From Ochromonas danica (lineage: Eukaryota > Sar > Chrysophyceae > Chromulinales > Chromulinaceae): 64,000 bases of DNA. The position numbers and the translations under genes are program-made. Below are positions 1-11,918 of this stretch, piece by piece. Where the stretch lies: assembly GCA_015146655.1 (NCBI GenBank), contig VKHL01000093.1, positions 47,244 through 111,243 on the forward strand. The letters run 5' to 3'. Position 1 is the stretch's first letter; the number at the start of each line of letters is the position of its first letter. The notes beneath the pieces are model-generated. The model was not told where the DNA came from. It saw only the letters and a program-made list of their open reading frames with translations, and did not search any database.

Positions 1-3000
1 GTGCATATGTCTGGCAAGACCCTTTTAAGCCCCACAAGCTGCTGATGCACGTTGGACAGAACCTTCTTTGTCCGGGTGATACAAGAAATAGTGCCACGTC
101 GGCAGAAGGGGGCGAGTTAGGTGATAGGGGGCGAGGTGACGACTCGTTGGGGAAATATCTGGGTTATCTCGCGGGTATGAGCAATGAAAATGCGACTGTG
201 ATTAGCATGGATGAAATAGGATTCAAAGAATTCCTTCCCCTACGTGGCATGGATGCTAAACTGACAGCAACAATCAAATCTGAAGGCCCCACCAAAGTAC
301 TCCTAATTGCACCTTCTTTGGAGAAAACACAGCTACTCAAAGAAATGCGGTACTGTACGTCATTCCTGCAAGAACAAGTGGCCATTTATTCTGACATCGA
401 AGAGAACATTGCTCATTTGCTTGAACTGGATACTAGTCAAATCGGCCAGAATGTGCGGATGGGTTCTTTTCGAACACAAATTTCTAATGTGCTTGCCAAC
501 TCTCTGGTCCAACTTCGTGAAGCACAGCAAAGGGTGGTTGCCTTAACAACGATGAATGAAGTTTTCTCTGCTGGTGAGGACGGGCATTATTCTCTTGCGA
601 TTTCGGCGGGCCTTGCAAGCCATCGATCTTTCGAGAGGATATTTGAAGGAGGAATTGATCATCAACATCAGTTGATAGTGGAAGTTCTTGAAGCTTGCGA
701 TTTGCCTCCTTTGGTGCGCGGAAAGCACGAAGATATCTATTGTAAGCTTTATATAAGGAATGACGAAGAGAGCATGATGGAGTAAGTCTTCTTTTCTTGT
801 CGTCCGTTTCATCATATCTTATCTTTCTACAATGATTTACTTTAACAGCAAAGCTAAGCGTCAGTCTTTTGTTACTTATGTCTGCGATCAGACAACGGAT
901 CCAGAATGGCTACATCAGAAGTTTGTCTTTACAGTTGATCCTGAATCTGAGAGCCGGTATAGAAGGTATAACCTGCGCATCTTGGTGAAGGCCAAGTCTG
1001 TAGCTGGAGTCGATAATGTTCTTGCTAAGCTCGATGTGCCTTTTTCTTGCTTGCGCAACGAAGAAGTGGTGGAAGGATGGTTTCCGTTGCGCCCTTCGCG
1101 GTCGTCCTTATTACTTCACAAGGCTTCAGGATCGATTCGGTTACGATTACAATGGATTCATAGTGACAGTGGTTTCACGTCTTATGTCTTACAGCAGACG
1201 GAAAGGTGAGTTGAAGAGTTGTTCTGGCCTGATTTAGTGAGATTTATTAGTTTGATTTCATGTTAGGCGATTGAAGGCAGTGAAGTTGCAGTACGACGTC
1301 CAAAAGCACCAGTTGAAAGCGATCGAGCGTTTACTGAATAGCAAATTTGCGTTGAAGAACAACATCTTCGAGAATGAATTGAGTGAATATGAACAGAAAG
1401 ACTACTATGAAATGGTCGCCAAGGTCGCAAACATGCAACCTGTCTCCAGAACAACTCGAGCTCGCACACGGTTTTCCATCGACAGCTGCTCTACACCCCG
1501 CCGGCGTACCCTCTCAACTTCGGCTGCATCTAACAATCAAGAAACCAACTCGGAGTTTGTCAAGAATCCAGCATCTTCTGTTCGAAATAGTATTCTTGCT
1601 TCCCTTGCCGAAGAGAAGAAAGAAGATTGGGAAAACGAGTCTGATTACCATACGCCTTCTATCTTTGGAACTCCTCTTCGCTTCAAGGAGGAGAAGACAA
1701 CCATGAGCCAATTGAAAGGTGGGCTCACAGTGCGGCATTGCTATGATAGAATTATGCGTTGGTGGCTGAATACTACACGCCCATATCGGCCGCTTCATGA
1801 TCGAATGACTGTTTTCATGTCTCGCTCAAAGCGTCTTCAAGCAGGATGCGAAAGATTCCGCAGTCAGTTTAAAAAGGAGTGTGCTCGCAACTACGCACAT
1901 GCCTTTTCTTTGACAGGTGCTTTGGAGATTATCCCAGTGGCTGGGTCGCATTTACCCACGGACTGCTCTGTCCATGTGCGCATTTCCTACGGTAATGAGG
2001 TAGGGACCGTTTACCATGATTTGTCGCACGATTATCACACTTGACATTCTTAATTTCACTTCACACAGAGATTTGTTTCGACCAGCGTGCCTGCTGGATC
2101 CTTTTCTTCCTGGTATCAAGATACTGCGATAGAAGGAGAGACGGAGGAAATAAAACTGTCGCCTTCTATATCTAAAACCTTTCCTATCGACTTGTTAAAC
2201 GTGAAAGGTGATATTCAAGTCCGTGTCATGGAGGAGACCTTTTCTAAGTCTCGCGAAATTGCAAAAGTTGAGTTGGGCATCTTCAATATTGTGGATTGCA
2301 CGTGTATCCTAGGCTCTGGCAATTTCTATGATCGCTGGTTCCCCCTAAGTGTGGCTGAGAGGCGTGTCTCACCTGGTAGCAATGGGTTGGACTGGCCATC
2401 CCAGAATCGAGAATGTGAGCATGTTTCTGATTCTAAATTTGGCTATCGTCCATGCATTCGACTTAAAATCAGATGGATCCCTACCTACGCGGTTTCACGG
2501 ATCGAAGATCCTCAGTTTTACGGCCGATTTAGTATTCCGTCGATTTTTTTCTCTTTAGTGGATTCTGAGCATGCACGCACTGTTATGTTGGCCGCATTGA
2601 GAGATGTGGAAATACGACAAGCTGTGACGAAGAGCCATACTGACATCTCCCTCAACATCGCCTCATTCCAAGTGGACAATCAATTACCAGAGCCTGTTGC
2701 TAATGTTATCTTATCCCCTAAGATGGTGAAAGCTCCCCAGCCTATCGTAAGGCTTCACTTGAGACGCAAGAATCTTCTTTCTCAGAAGAATCTGGAATGT
2801 TATCAAACGATTCAACTGGTCGTACAAGAGCTGGATCTTCGTTTGGAGCAACAGACTGTTTTAGCTTCCTGGGCACTTTTAAAGAATTGGTTGCATGAAG
2901 CGAAAGCAGCCAGCTCGGTATTCTACTTCTTAACGCGGTCAAAATCCAAGGTAAAGGCTGATGCATATTCCGCTCCCTCTAGTCTTGGTCAGTCGAGTCA

Positions 3001-6000
3001 TCAAAGCAGCCCTATCCCCCAAACAAGTTCCGCTGGTGTTTCGACCTCCCCTATGGTTCCAGCTTTGCGGCCCCCTCCTCTCATGACTTCGGACAGTGGC
3101 AGTTCGTTGTATTATGATGATGATAAAGTGAAGCTTTATATTGAAGATTTCCGTATTTTCCCGATCAAAATCAACGTTTCGTTCTTAATTACTCCTCCTC
3201 ATATTGTTCATGTCTATCGCAAACAGTTGAAGAAGTTGGACATTCAAGCTGAAGGCAGTGGATCAGCAAGTAGCTCTGTTAGTCTCTTCCTGTGGCAAGT
3301 AGGCGAAGTCGTGTTAGACCTCACGTCTTCTATATCCAACGCTCCCATATTCTTCAATGGCTTCGAAGCGCCACACTTGTTTAAGACGTCTGCAGATGTT
3401 AGTCGCATATTACAAGAACATTATCTGCACTCTGCTCTGGGGCAGCTTTACAAGATTGTGGGGTCTTTGGAAGTGGTGGGCAATCCGATTGCGCTCCTTT
3501 CATCTCTCTCCGTTGGTGTTCACGACTTCTTCTACGAACCAGCTCATGCTCTTATAACTTCTCCGACGGCTTTTGGCAAGATTGGCAAAGGAGTGTTCAA
3601 AGGCACGCTGTCGCTCGTGAGCAACACGACTGCTGGCTTCCTTGGCACAGGTACTACCATTACTCGTACATTAACCAGAGGGTTTGCTAAGCTCAGCCTG
3701 GACAATTCCTACATTCGAGCGAGAGAGAAGCTCCAGAAGACACCTGGTACAGTGATGGGTGTTTTGTCTCGCCCTGCCAAAGATGTGGCTGTGGGCGTTG
3801 TCTACTCTGTCACTGGGCTTATCAAGGCTCCCTATACCTCCGTCAAAATCAATGGGGTACAAGGAGCTTTGCCGGGCATGATAAAAGGTCTCGCTGGCTT
3901 GGTAGTAGACCCCTGCGTGGGCATCCTGGATGCTGTGACGCATTCAGGGGATGCTTGTAAAGAAATCCTCAAAGCCGCCAATCGTACCAAGATGGAGGAG
4001 GTACAAAGATTGCGATTGAGTGATCTCTTTGGTCCCGATGGTAGACTCTTGCCATATGAAGCGCAGGTAGCTCTTGGAACGGAAATCTTGCGTGCACTGG
4101 CTCGATCCAACAAGCTTCATGCTTCTACTACCGCTGCTTCCAACTCATCTGACTCATATAGTCGGAACGTGTCGCTTCTCGGTCTACAACAGCAGCCTTC
4201 TATTCACACACAAGAATTGTTGGGAAGAACAGCTGAGACACCACCTCGTCCTGCTTTGGTTCGAGGCGACAGTTCCAAGAGTGATGAGAATCCTGTTCTC
4301 CCTTTTCCTCCTTCAGCATCTTCCTATCTTTCTCCTCCACCGCCAGTAAAGAGGCCAAGCATGATTCTGCGGCGCAATCGATTCAGTTTCAGTGCAAACG
4401 CCGGCCCAGTTTCCGGTGGAGGGACAGGGGGAGGAGTGATGTTTGGATCGGAACGACCCCACTCCCTCAATGCAGATAAGGAAGTGGTAAGGTCTGGGTC
4501 CAGCAGCAATGAGAACCAGGATGCGGAGTTGGTGATTTACACCTTCGTCTTAAATCACGAACCAAGTCGGGATCTGGTCGTCATCCTAACGATACACCGC
4601 CTTGTGGTTGTCGATGCCATCATTTCTACTTCCTCTTCTTCCACGACTGGATTCTCGGTTTCCAAGCGCTGGGAGATCGCATACTCTCATTTGGCAGCCC
4701 CGGTGTTGGAGCGAGGCAACACTGACTTGATATTACGTACTCACAGTCAAGGCCCGCTGCTTGCCGAAAGCCGCCCCAAGAGTAGCTTCGGCTTCTTGTT
4801 CTCCACTTCTGGTCCTGTCTCAACCGGAGCCTCGACATTTTCTTCTCAATCCTCTCCCTCCCCTGCCTCCCCTGAGATCTCTTCTCTGGTGCTGCATAGC
4901 ACAGATAGTGCAACATTGGTCAATCTCTTCAACTGCCTCCATGCAATATTGGGAACTGGTGTGACATTACTGAGCGCCGACGGAGGTCTTTGTGCCGAGG
5001 ATGATGCTGGAGTGCGACATATCGGACCTTGGCAATTCATTCCCCAACGACCTGGATCTGATCGCAAGGAGGAGGACGATCAGATACCTCGCGAACGGTT
5101 AATGAAAGAACTGGAGATGGAAAAATGGTTTTTTTCAGCTGATGATCAAGCCGAGCGATCAAATCGCACTTCCAAAGCTTCCTCCTCAGCCACAACAAAC
5201 AGCAACAGTTCCAATAGTAGCACAAAGCCTGCGTGGTTGCAGGCTGAGGAGCAACAAGCGATCCGAAGCCATGCTGAAGTACTTGCGCTTTACAATCGTT
5301 GCAGAGCTTTGGAAAATGAACTATCGCAGTCCTCTTCTGGCGCTGGCTCGACGACTCGGCGCCATCGCCGTGACCCAAGAAAGCACCAAATGCGCACCCT
5401 CATTCAAGCTCTTTTTAAAGGCAAGATTACAAAAGAAGAATTTGAGCAAGAACTTATCAAGTCATCAGAACTCATGGGTGATAGTACAGTGGGGCAAGGA
5501 AAGGAAGGAGAACGAGAGGAAGATGAGGGCAAGAGTTTGAGTGAGGGAGGACCCAAAACGTGGAAAGATTACTTGGGTCTGAACCGCGATGCCCAAAACA
5601 CCAGCAATCGCCTCTTCTCCCTTTTCTCAGACTTAACACTGAAGAGCGAAGAAGAACTCAACACCTCAATTCGGAAGGGTGCTTTGGCTGCCTCTTCCTC
5701 TCCTTCTTCCGCTTCCCTTCCTTCCCCTTCATCTTCCACCATTATTCCCACTGGTAGTCGTAAAGAAGGTCAAGACCTTCCCCTTATGGATCGCTTTCGC
5801 ATCCCATCGATGGGCTTATCGGCTCTATTTCCAGCGGTTCCAGGCTGGCAGGACGTAGAGCAGCGTTCTCCCTTCTCCTCTACTCCAATTTCGATCCCTT
5901 CCGTTCCTCCTTCTATGTTTTCCAGCAAGACTCCTCCTCTACCCCCACCCTCTAACACTACAACCAACGTACCTCATATGCATACGTTCGATGAATTTAA

Positions 6001-6943
6001 TGATGGGGTGGCAGCGGTCGATCCATTTTCCCCCTCTGATCCCCTTCAACATCAAGAGCAAGCGAGAGATCTACAAGAAGAGAAAGGCGAACAGCTAGCA
6101 GTACCAGAAGTTGGCATCGATTTCACGTACTCTGACTTAAAACCTCGACATCATCGCCGAAGAAAAACCGCAAGCGCGGTCAACGAACATACTATAAATC
6201 AGGAAATCAGCGTAGGCGAGGAGAAGGAGGATAGTATAGGAATGTGGAAAGAACAGCCAGAAGTTGAAATGGAAGAAATGAAGAAGGAATGCAAGTCATC
6301 TATTGATGATGAGGGAGACGAGGAAGTCCCAATTTGGGACTTGTCTCTTTCGTCGGACGCCCCTCATGACCAGCAGGTCGGTGCAGATCCTGACTGGGCG
6401 TCTTCAGTTCTCCTCTCCCGTACGACAAGCGCGGATAGTGTGCGAGTCTTTGGTGCTAATCCACTCTTCCGACGTCGCTCCAATCCGTCGCCGTCTCATA
6501 AAAAGGAAGATTGTCACTTGCCCTCTTTAAAGGATGATACAGTCGCGGACCTCTCGAGAAGATGGTCATCACCTGCCGTCCTGCCCCGTCTTATCACTCC
6601 TCCTCGCCATCAGATTACTCCAAAGAAATCTGCTACTGATGATGCTATCTCTTCGTCGCATACAGTTGATGCTGGGGGATCCATGGAGGCGATCCTTGGT
6701 CGCCTAGAGCGTCTGGAAAGTTTGTTGGTTCATGCATTGCAACCCAGTCATGACCACTTGTCGACACCAACAATCTCCCCCACGGAGAACGGAGAGCAGC
6801 TCACAGGTTCGGAAGATGCCACTGAAAAGAGGACCGTGGAGGACGTTGAAGAGGATCATGGAAATAATTATGATGAAGCCCAGACAGCCAGTCCACATGG
6901 CGACGATGGGGGAGAAAGTGAACCACTCGACCAGCAACCCTAG
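1..6943 (+). CDS. VPS13-like lipid-transfer protein, 3' part (5' end outside window)
   Basis: Four exons: <1-781, 849-1205, 1267-1999 and 2069-6943, all joining in frame, giving 2,247 residues inside the window. The frame is open at base 3, so the gene starts upstream. VPS13 proteins are bridge-like lipid carriers at membrane contact sites. In order the piece shows a C2-like domain (about residues 223-375), a second C2-like segment (about 594-760), and the VPS13 C-terminal region (about 970-1260), rich in Gly/Thr/Lys helices with the typical 'SVGVHDFFYEP' stretch. A PH-like segment (about 1433-1590) follows, then a long Ser/Pro/Glu-rich tail. Near residue 1730 the tail holds a short helical hairpin resembling a SHOCT domain ('GKITKEEFE'). 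The C2 additions and long disordered tail are unusual compared with yeast Vps13. The family call is firm; the exact paralogue is not. Confidence 0.85.
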
Positions 6944-7233
6944 ACTTCTTTTTGAGTGTTTGTTAGTGCTAATTATATTGTTAGCTCCTCGCATGGAAAT
7001 TGTTTAATCATAAATTACTTGTTAATTAACAGAAGATATGAAAACCAAGGAAGTGCTGTTGACTATCGTGATTCTTCACAACCTAATCTGAGGAATCAAA
7101 TCAATGGAATTGTTGGCCAGGATATCTTCACGGTATCGCCACATCCATGTGCCAAATGCTTCCCTTCACTACAAGTTTACTTTATAACCACTACAGCACA
7201 ACATTTATGTAAAGACATTTTGACGGGCATCAC

Positions 7234-9214
7234 TCAGTGAGGAGTGATGATCGAGTCCACGTTCATCTCTCTGCCAACATGGAGAGAGAGAGAAGGCGGG
7301 ATCTGGATTCTCTGGAGAGGGTAGAAGCTCTGCGATCTCTGCATAACCAATGAGCGAGCGCTTTGTTCTTGTTCGGCTTCGAGCAATTGTTGACAAGGAC
7401 TATCCCCAATCTTTTCTATTGAAGGGAGCGAAAGAATATTTGTGGCATTAGGTCTCAAGTGTGGCATAGGATTCAATAGACTATAGATGGTTTTCAATAA
7501 GTCTGGAGAACGTTGGGATTGAGATGGATATCGACCTTCACGAAGGTCACGCCACCGCGAACCCTCCGCGGGAAGGATGACTGTGTCACTATCAAGTTGC
7601 CGTTGATCGTATGCAAGTTCGAGCAAGGATAAGCCCAACGAAAATATATCTGCCGAGGGAAGATGCTGCACTTGGTCCTCCAGCAGTTCTTTAGCCATGT
7701 ATCTATCACGGTGAAAGCATTCATTTCAGCGCACAATCGAAAATCTATCTTATCACGGATGCTAACCTTGTATCGCCTTCTCGTCCATCTTCCATACTTC
7801 CTGCTCGACTGGCCATTCCAAAATCTCCAATTAGTACATGACCACGACTAATCAAGAGGTTGGCAGGCTTAATATCTAAATGAACTATGTCACATGCATG
7901 GATATGACGCAGGCCTGCAGCTGCATCGTGCAAAATGTGCCACAGAGAGTCTTCAGAGAATAACACGCGCTCTTGCAGGTAATGGACGAGCAGATCTTTC
8001 AGTGAGCCACCACGAGCAAGATCAAGCTGCACGTAGAAGTGTCCCTCCTCCTGCCACGCTTGGTAGAAACGAAGAATGTAAGGACAATGTGCGTGACCAA
8101 CTTCTTTCATGATGCGTACTTCATTCATGAGGAACTCACGATACTTGCGCGATCGAAACTGTTGTTTGATCTTCTTCACCGCAAAGCAGACAGAAGACGG
8201 ATCTTGATCACTTTCTCCTTGCATTGTAGTTGTATTGGTTGTTCTAGTTGCTGCTGCTGTCGTCGAATTTTCATGCACGCGATAGACCACAGCGAAGTTG
8301 CCATCCCCGATTACCTCTTCGACGACAAAGTCCCGATAGAAGTTTACTTCTCGCGCCATATGCTCATCCTGCTCCTGGTGCTGCTCTTCATCATCCTCGC
8401 TTTGTGCGAGAAGAACTTTTGTATCGCTCAAAGAGTTTTGTCGGGCCAAAAGAGGTGGGGCAGGAGTTGGGCTATGGCAATGGAAGGTTGACGAAGTCAT
8501 CCATAAGGCGCGCGGCAAAGGAAGAGGGTGATGATGACTTAGTGGATGAGTATGAAGCACATCTACTTCGTCGGAACTCTGCCAACTGGGTGTACGCAGC
8601 GGTGTGGGCGGACAGGCGGGCGAGGACAACAGCGGTTGCTGTGGATGGTGATGATCTTCAAACCCCGAGGGGTCAGGCAACGGCCGATGATATGGTAAGC
8701 AACGTTTCTTCGATGAAGAAAACAGCGTCTCATCTCGCAAGGTGGAGAAAGTGGAGGCATTGGACGAGTCCTCCCGATAAGACTCCGAACTCGTGTTACC
8801 TGATGCGTCTTCCCAGTGCCTCGTCAGACGACTCTTGTCAGCACTGTTCTCGCGGCTAATGTCCATTGAAAAGTATTCGTCAGTCATCATCACTGTTGGT
8901 GACCCGGTCTCAGCGAGGGGAGTACCAAGGTCTGCTGACTTGAAAGGCGAGCCCTCCATGGAGGGGACAGACAAGAAGCTCAGCCCTCGTCTCTCTCTCC
9001 GCTCCACACGTTTCTGTCTGGACTCATTGAAACTTTTCTCCATGCTGGTGTCAGATTCCGACAGCAACCGCGTTATATTTTCATCTAATTCCATATCCGA
9101 ATTGAGATCTTCCGCCGGCAGGGGAGATCGGTTGCTGGACCATGAACTATCATCAAAAATATTCGAAGCTTTGACCAACTTCAGCTCTGAGTTTTGTGAA
9201 GACTTTTTGGTCAT
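7234..9214 (-). CDS. Wee1-like protein kinase
   Basis: Two exons, 7767-9214 and 7234-7702, with a 64-nt GT-AG intron (7703-7766). The join restores 'GDTRYMAKELL', the Wee1-type activation segment. The protein is 638 residues. Residues 1-290 are a disordered Ser/His/Pro-rich regulatory region. The kinase domain starts near 293 with the loop 'IGDGNFAVVYRV', then the catalytic 'HLDIKPANLL' and 'GDFGMA' in place of the usual DFG context. Wee1 kinases hold CDK1 inactive by phosphorylating its Tyr15 before mitosis. The HLDIKPAN string and 'MAKELL' favour Wee1/Myt1 over other kinases; there is no membrane segment, so Wee1 is preferred over Myt1. It is divergent from the aldolase gene, with 346 bp between starts. 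Confidence 0.85.
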
Positions 9215-9560
9215 CTTGTGGTCAAGAGGATGGTGAAAAGGGTGCGTGATGAAGAGGATATGGAGGGATCAAACAATGATTTTCAAATCAATCCAGCCGC
9301 AGCAACTGGCGCCGGCGTTGCAACACAACACAGCCAATTTCCGTTGGTGCAGTAACTGTCTGAACAACGCGTTTGCCCGCGAGCCAGTCCCGTGAAGTTA
9401 AGCAAGGGAAAGGCAAGTTCAACCTGGTGCAGCAGCGTCAATGCAATCGCAACGACCAGACAGGCAGACATGCGCAGGCGAGGACTGTTCCCACTTCACA
9501 TTCTATTCCCTTGCCTCTTTCTCTGCTTCCTCGAACTTTGTTGATCCGCCGCTTTCCACC
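9215..9560. other. Divergent intergenic region, Wee1-like / aldolase
   Basis: 346 bp between two outward-facing start codons; it must hold both promoters and 5' UTRs. I see no TATA-like box that stands out. The stretch upstream of the aldolase ATG is pyrimidine-rich (CCTCTTTCTCTGCTTCC), a plausible initiator-type context. Around 9390-9410 a short string resembles part of 5S rRNA but the rest does not fit. Confidence 0.4.
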
Positions 9561-10773
9561 ATGTCTAACACTCCTTTTGCCGCCGAACTTATTGAGAACG
9601 CTCGCGCCATTGCTGCTCCTGGTAAGGGCATTTTAGCCGCGGACGAATCCACTGGAACTATCGGTCAGCGCTTCAAGAGCATCAATGTCGAGAACAACGA
9701 AGAGAACCGTCAGAAGTATCGCCAGTTGCTCTTTACCACTGAAGGTTTGTTTTTCTGGTCTCCTTTAAATTATATTGAGCCTATTCTAAAATTACTTGAG
9801 TGTCTTCCATCAGGTCTGGAGCAGTACATCTCTGGTGTCATCCTGTTCGAGGAGACTCTCTATCAGAAGGCCGATGATGGAACTCCTTTTGTTGACATTC
9901 TGAAGGCGAAGGGAATTATTCCTGGTATTAAGGTAAATTGGAAAGAGACATTTTGAAAGCATTGTATATTCGTTCTCACTTGCATATGTCCTTCAGGTGG
10001 ACAAGGGTATCAAGCCTCTTGCCGGTACCAATGGCGAGTGCGTTACTCAGGGCATGGATGACTTGGATGTTCGCTGTGCCAAATACTATGCTCAAGGTGC
10101 TCGATTTGCAAAGTGGAGAGCTGTTTTGCATATCAAGGATACCATCGGAGCCACCCCTTCGGCCATTTCTATCATTGAGAATGCCAATACCCTGGCTCGT
10201 TATGCCTCTATCTGCCAGCAGAACGGCTTGGTGCCCATTGTGGAGCCTGAGGTGTTAATGGACGGTGAATTTTCCATTGAAGTTGCTGCCGTCGCCACTG
10301 AGAAAGTCATCGCTGCTTGCTACAAGGCTCTTTCAGACCATAATGTTCTCCTGGAGGGCACTTTACTCAAGCCTAACATGGTCAGATCTGGCTCGGATGC
10401 TGCTGTTCAGGCTAGCTCTAAGGAAATTGCTTTGGCTACCGTTCGTGTCTTGCAACATACTGTCCCCTGCGCTGTCCCTGGGATCACTTTCTTGTCTGGT
10501 GGAATGTCTGAAGAGGAGGCTTCTCTTGCTTTGAACGACATTAACAACGCCCCTGGGCCTAAGCCATGGTCTCTGACTTTCTCCTATGGTCGTGCCCTGC
10601 AGCAGTCTACCCTGAAAGCCTGGAAGGGCGAATCTGCCAATGTTCCTGCTGCCCAAGCTGTGCTGCTGGAGCGTGCTCGTGCTAATAGCCTGGCTAATTT
10701 GGGCAAGTACGAAGGTGGAGCTGGCGGAGAGGGAGCTAACACCTCCACTTTCGTGAAGGGATATGTCTACTAA
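9561..10773 (+). CDS. FBA: Class I fructose-bisphosphate aldolase
   Basis: Three exons (9561-9744, 9814-9932, 9997-10773) encode 359 residues, the normal length for class I aldolase. It cleaves fructose-1,6-bisphosphate into dihydroxyacetone phosphate and glyceraldehyde-3-phosphate in glycolysis and gluconeogenesis. Visible features are '[12 protein letters not shown]' near the N-terminus, the Schiff-base lysine in 'LLKPNMV' (about K226), '[11 protein letters not shown]' and the C-terminal tyrosine ('GYVY') that closes the active site. The start ATG follows CCACC and begins directly with the mature fold, so the enzyme looks cytosolic. The first intron (69 nt) contains no stop and is a multiple of three, so an unspliced mRNA would still read through with a 23-residue insert; homology requires its removal. 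Confidence 0.97.
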
Positions 10774-11198
10774 ACCTGTACATCTTTTTGAAGGTGCTCT
10801 GATGTCGGGTGGTCAGTCCATCAGCTCATTAGAGCATGTCTTTCGACAAACAATTTTGCGCTTCCGCACTTTTGGTTGTTTTCGCTGTTGACAAACTAGT
10901 CTAGTGATACATACAAGTGTGCATCCCATCCCATAACAGTAAAATTCATGTTGCTGCCAATTTTCTTGACTTTTTCTTTCGTTGGCGTTAAGTTAAAAGA
11001 CAATGGCAGGTGATGTTAATGCCCAGGCGGCAGGCGAGGTTTGGAGGGTAACGGCACGGGGCAAGAGCAGCAGAAGTCAGCAGTCAGAGCCAGTGCGAAA
11101 GACAAACAACTAGTCCAGTTAGTTCACGACCAGCTCTGCCGTAAACTGCTCCCCTGCCTCTGACCCTTCTTAATGCTTTCAAGATAGAATAGCTTAGA
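10774..11198. other. Intergenic region, aldolase 3' end to ankyrin gene
   Basis: 425 bp between genes on the same strand. It holds the aldolase 3' UTR and the promoter and 5' UTR of the small ankyrin gene. A GGCAGG-type repeat lies near 11025-11035. I see no RNA gene, no long ORF and no convincing promoter box. Confidence 0.4.
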
Positions 11199-11817
11199 AT
11201 GCCCGTGGACAACGATTTACACAAAGCAGCTCACAAAGGAGACTTAGAGGCCTGCAAAGCGATCATTGCTGCTGCCGCCACTTCCGAAGAACCTATAAAT
11301 GTGAACGATCCTGGAGCATCTGATCGACGAGCTCTTCATCGAGCAGCAGGGGCTGGGCACCTCGAATTGTGCCAGTATTTTCTCGAAATAGGCGCTGAAG
11401 TCGACGCGGTAAACCAATGTTCTTTCCTACTGTCACTGTCCTCTTAAATTAGCTCTCGCTCTGGCTCTTTAGGTGGATAAGAGTGGACGAACAGCGTTAC
11501 ATTGGGCCGCCATCAGTGGTCATTCAGAGATTGTCAAGCTGCTGATGAGCAAAGGAGCGAATTTGCTCGCAACCACCAACCTCAAGACGAATTCGCTTCA
11601 TTTAGCTGTCGAAGCCAATAGAGTGGAGACTGTAAGAGTTCTAATGCAGTTTGCGTCCGAAGATCCAGAGAAGAAGACAGCGTTGACGATGGCCAAGAAC
11701 TCCGACGACAAGACTCCCTGGGACATCTCCTTCGGAGCCAAAAACAAGGCCATCTGTCAAGTCTTGAAAGATATGGGCGATGCGAACGGTGCGTCGTCTT
11801 CGTGTACAGTATGTTAG
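11199..11817 (+). CDS. Small ankyrin-repeat protein with C-terminal CaaX-like motif
   Basis: Two exons, 11199-11408 and 11473-11817, joined across a 64-nt intron in phase 0; 184 residues. Four ankyrin units are visible: 'DLHKAAHKGDLEAC', 'ALHRAAGAGHLELC', 'TALHWAAISGHSEIV' and 'SLHLAVEANRVETV', then a degenerate fifth. Ankyrin repeats are protein-binding folds; the partner cannot be told. The last residues are 'SSCTVC', which fits a CaaX prenylation box (Cys, Thr, Val, Cys) with a Ser-rich spacer, so the protein may be lipid-anchored to a membrane. The start ATG is the first in the exon and directly precedes the first repeat. A polyadenylation-type AATAAA lies 44 bp after the stop. Confidence 0.9.
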
Positions 11818-11860
11818 TCAGCCTTACAGAGACTATGCGACGAATGCTGTCGCATTATGT

Positions 11861-11866
11861 AATAAA
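11861..11866 (+). promoter_or_regulatory. Candidate polyadenylation signal AATAAA
   Basis: AATAAA 44 bp downstream of the ankyrin-gene stop, followed by a T-rich stretch (TATATTTATATTTTCC). Position and context fit a 3' end signal for this gene. The converging HRDC gene ends at 11919, only about 50 bp further on, so the two transcripts probably terminate close to each other. Confidence 0.4.
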
Positions 11867-11918
11867 TATATTTATATTTTCCGTTTGTCCTCTCTGGATG
11901 AAGCTAAATTCTGTCAAC

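Noticed and set aside
9385-9410. String resembling the GAAGTTAAGC core of 5S rRNA
   Set aside because: Only about a dozen bases match; the flanking stems and the A/C boxes of 5S rRNA are not present.
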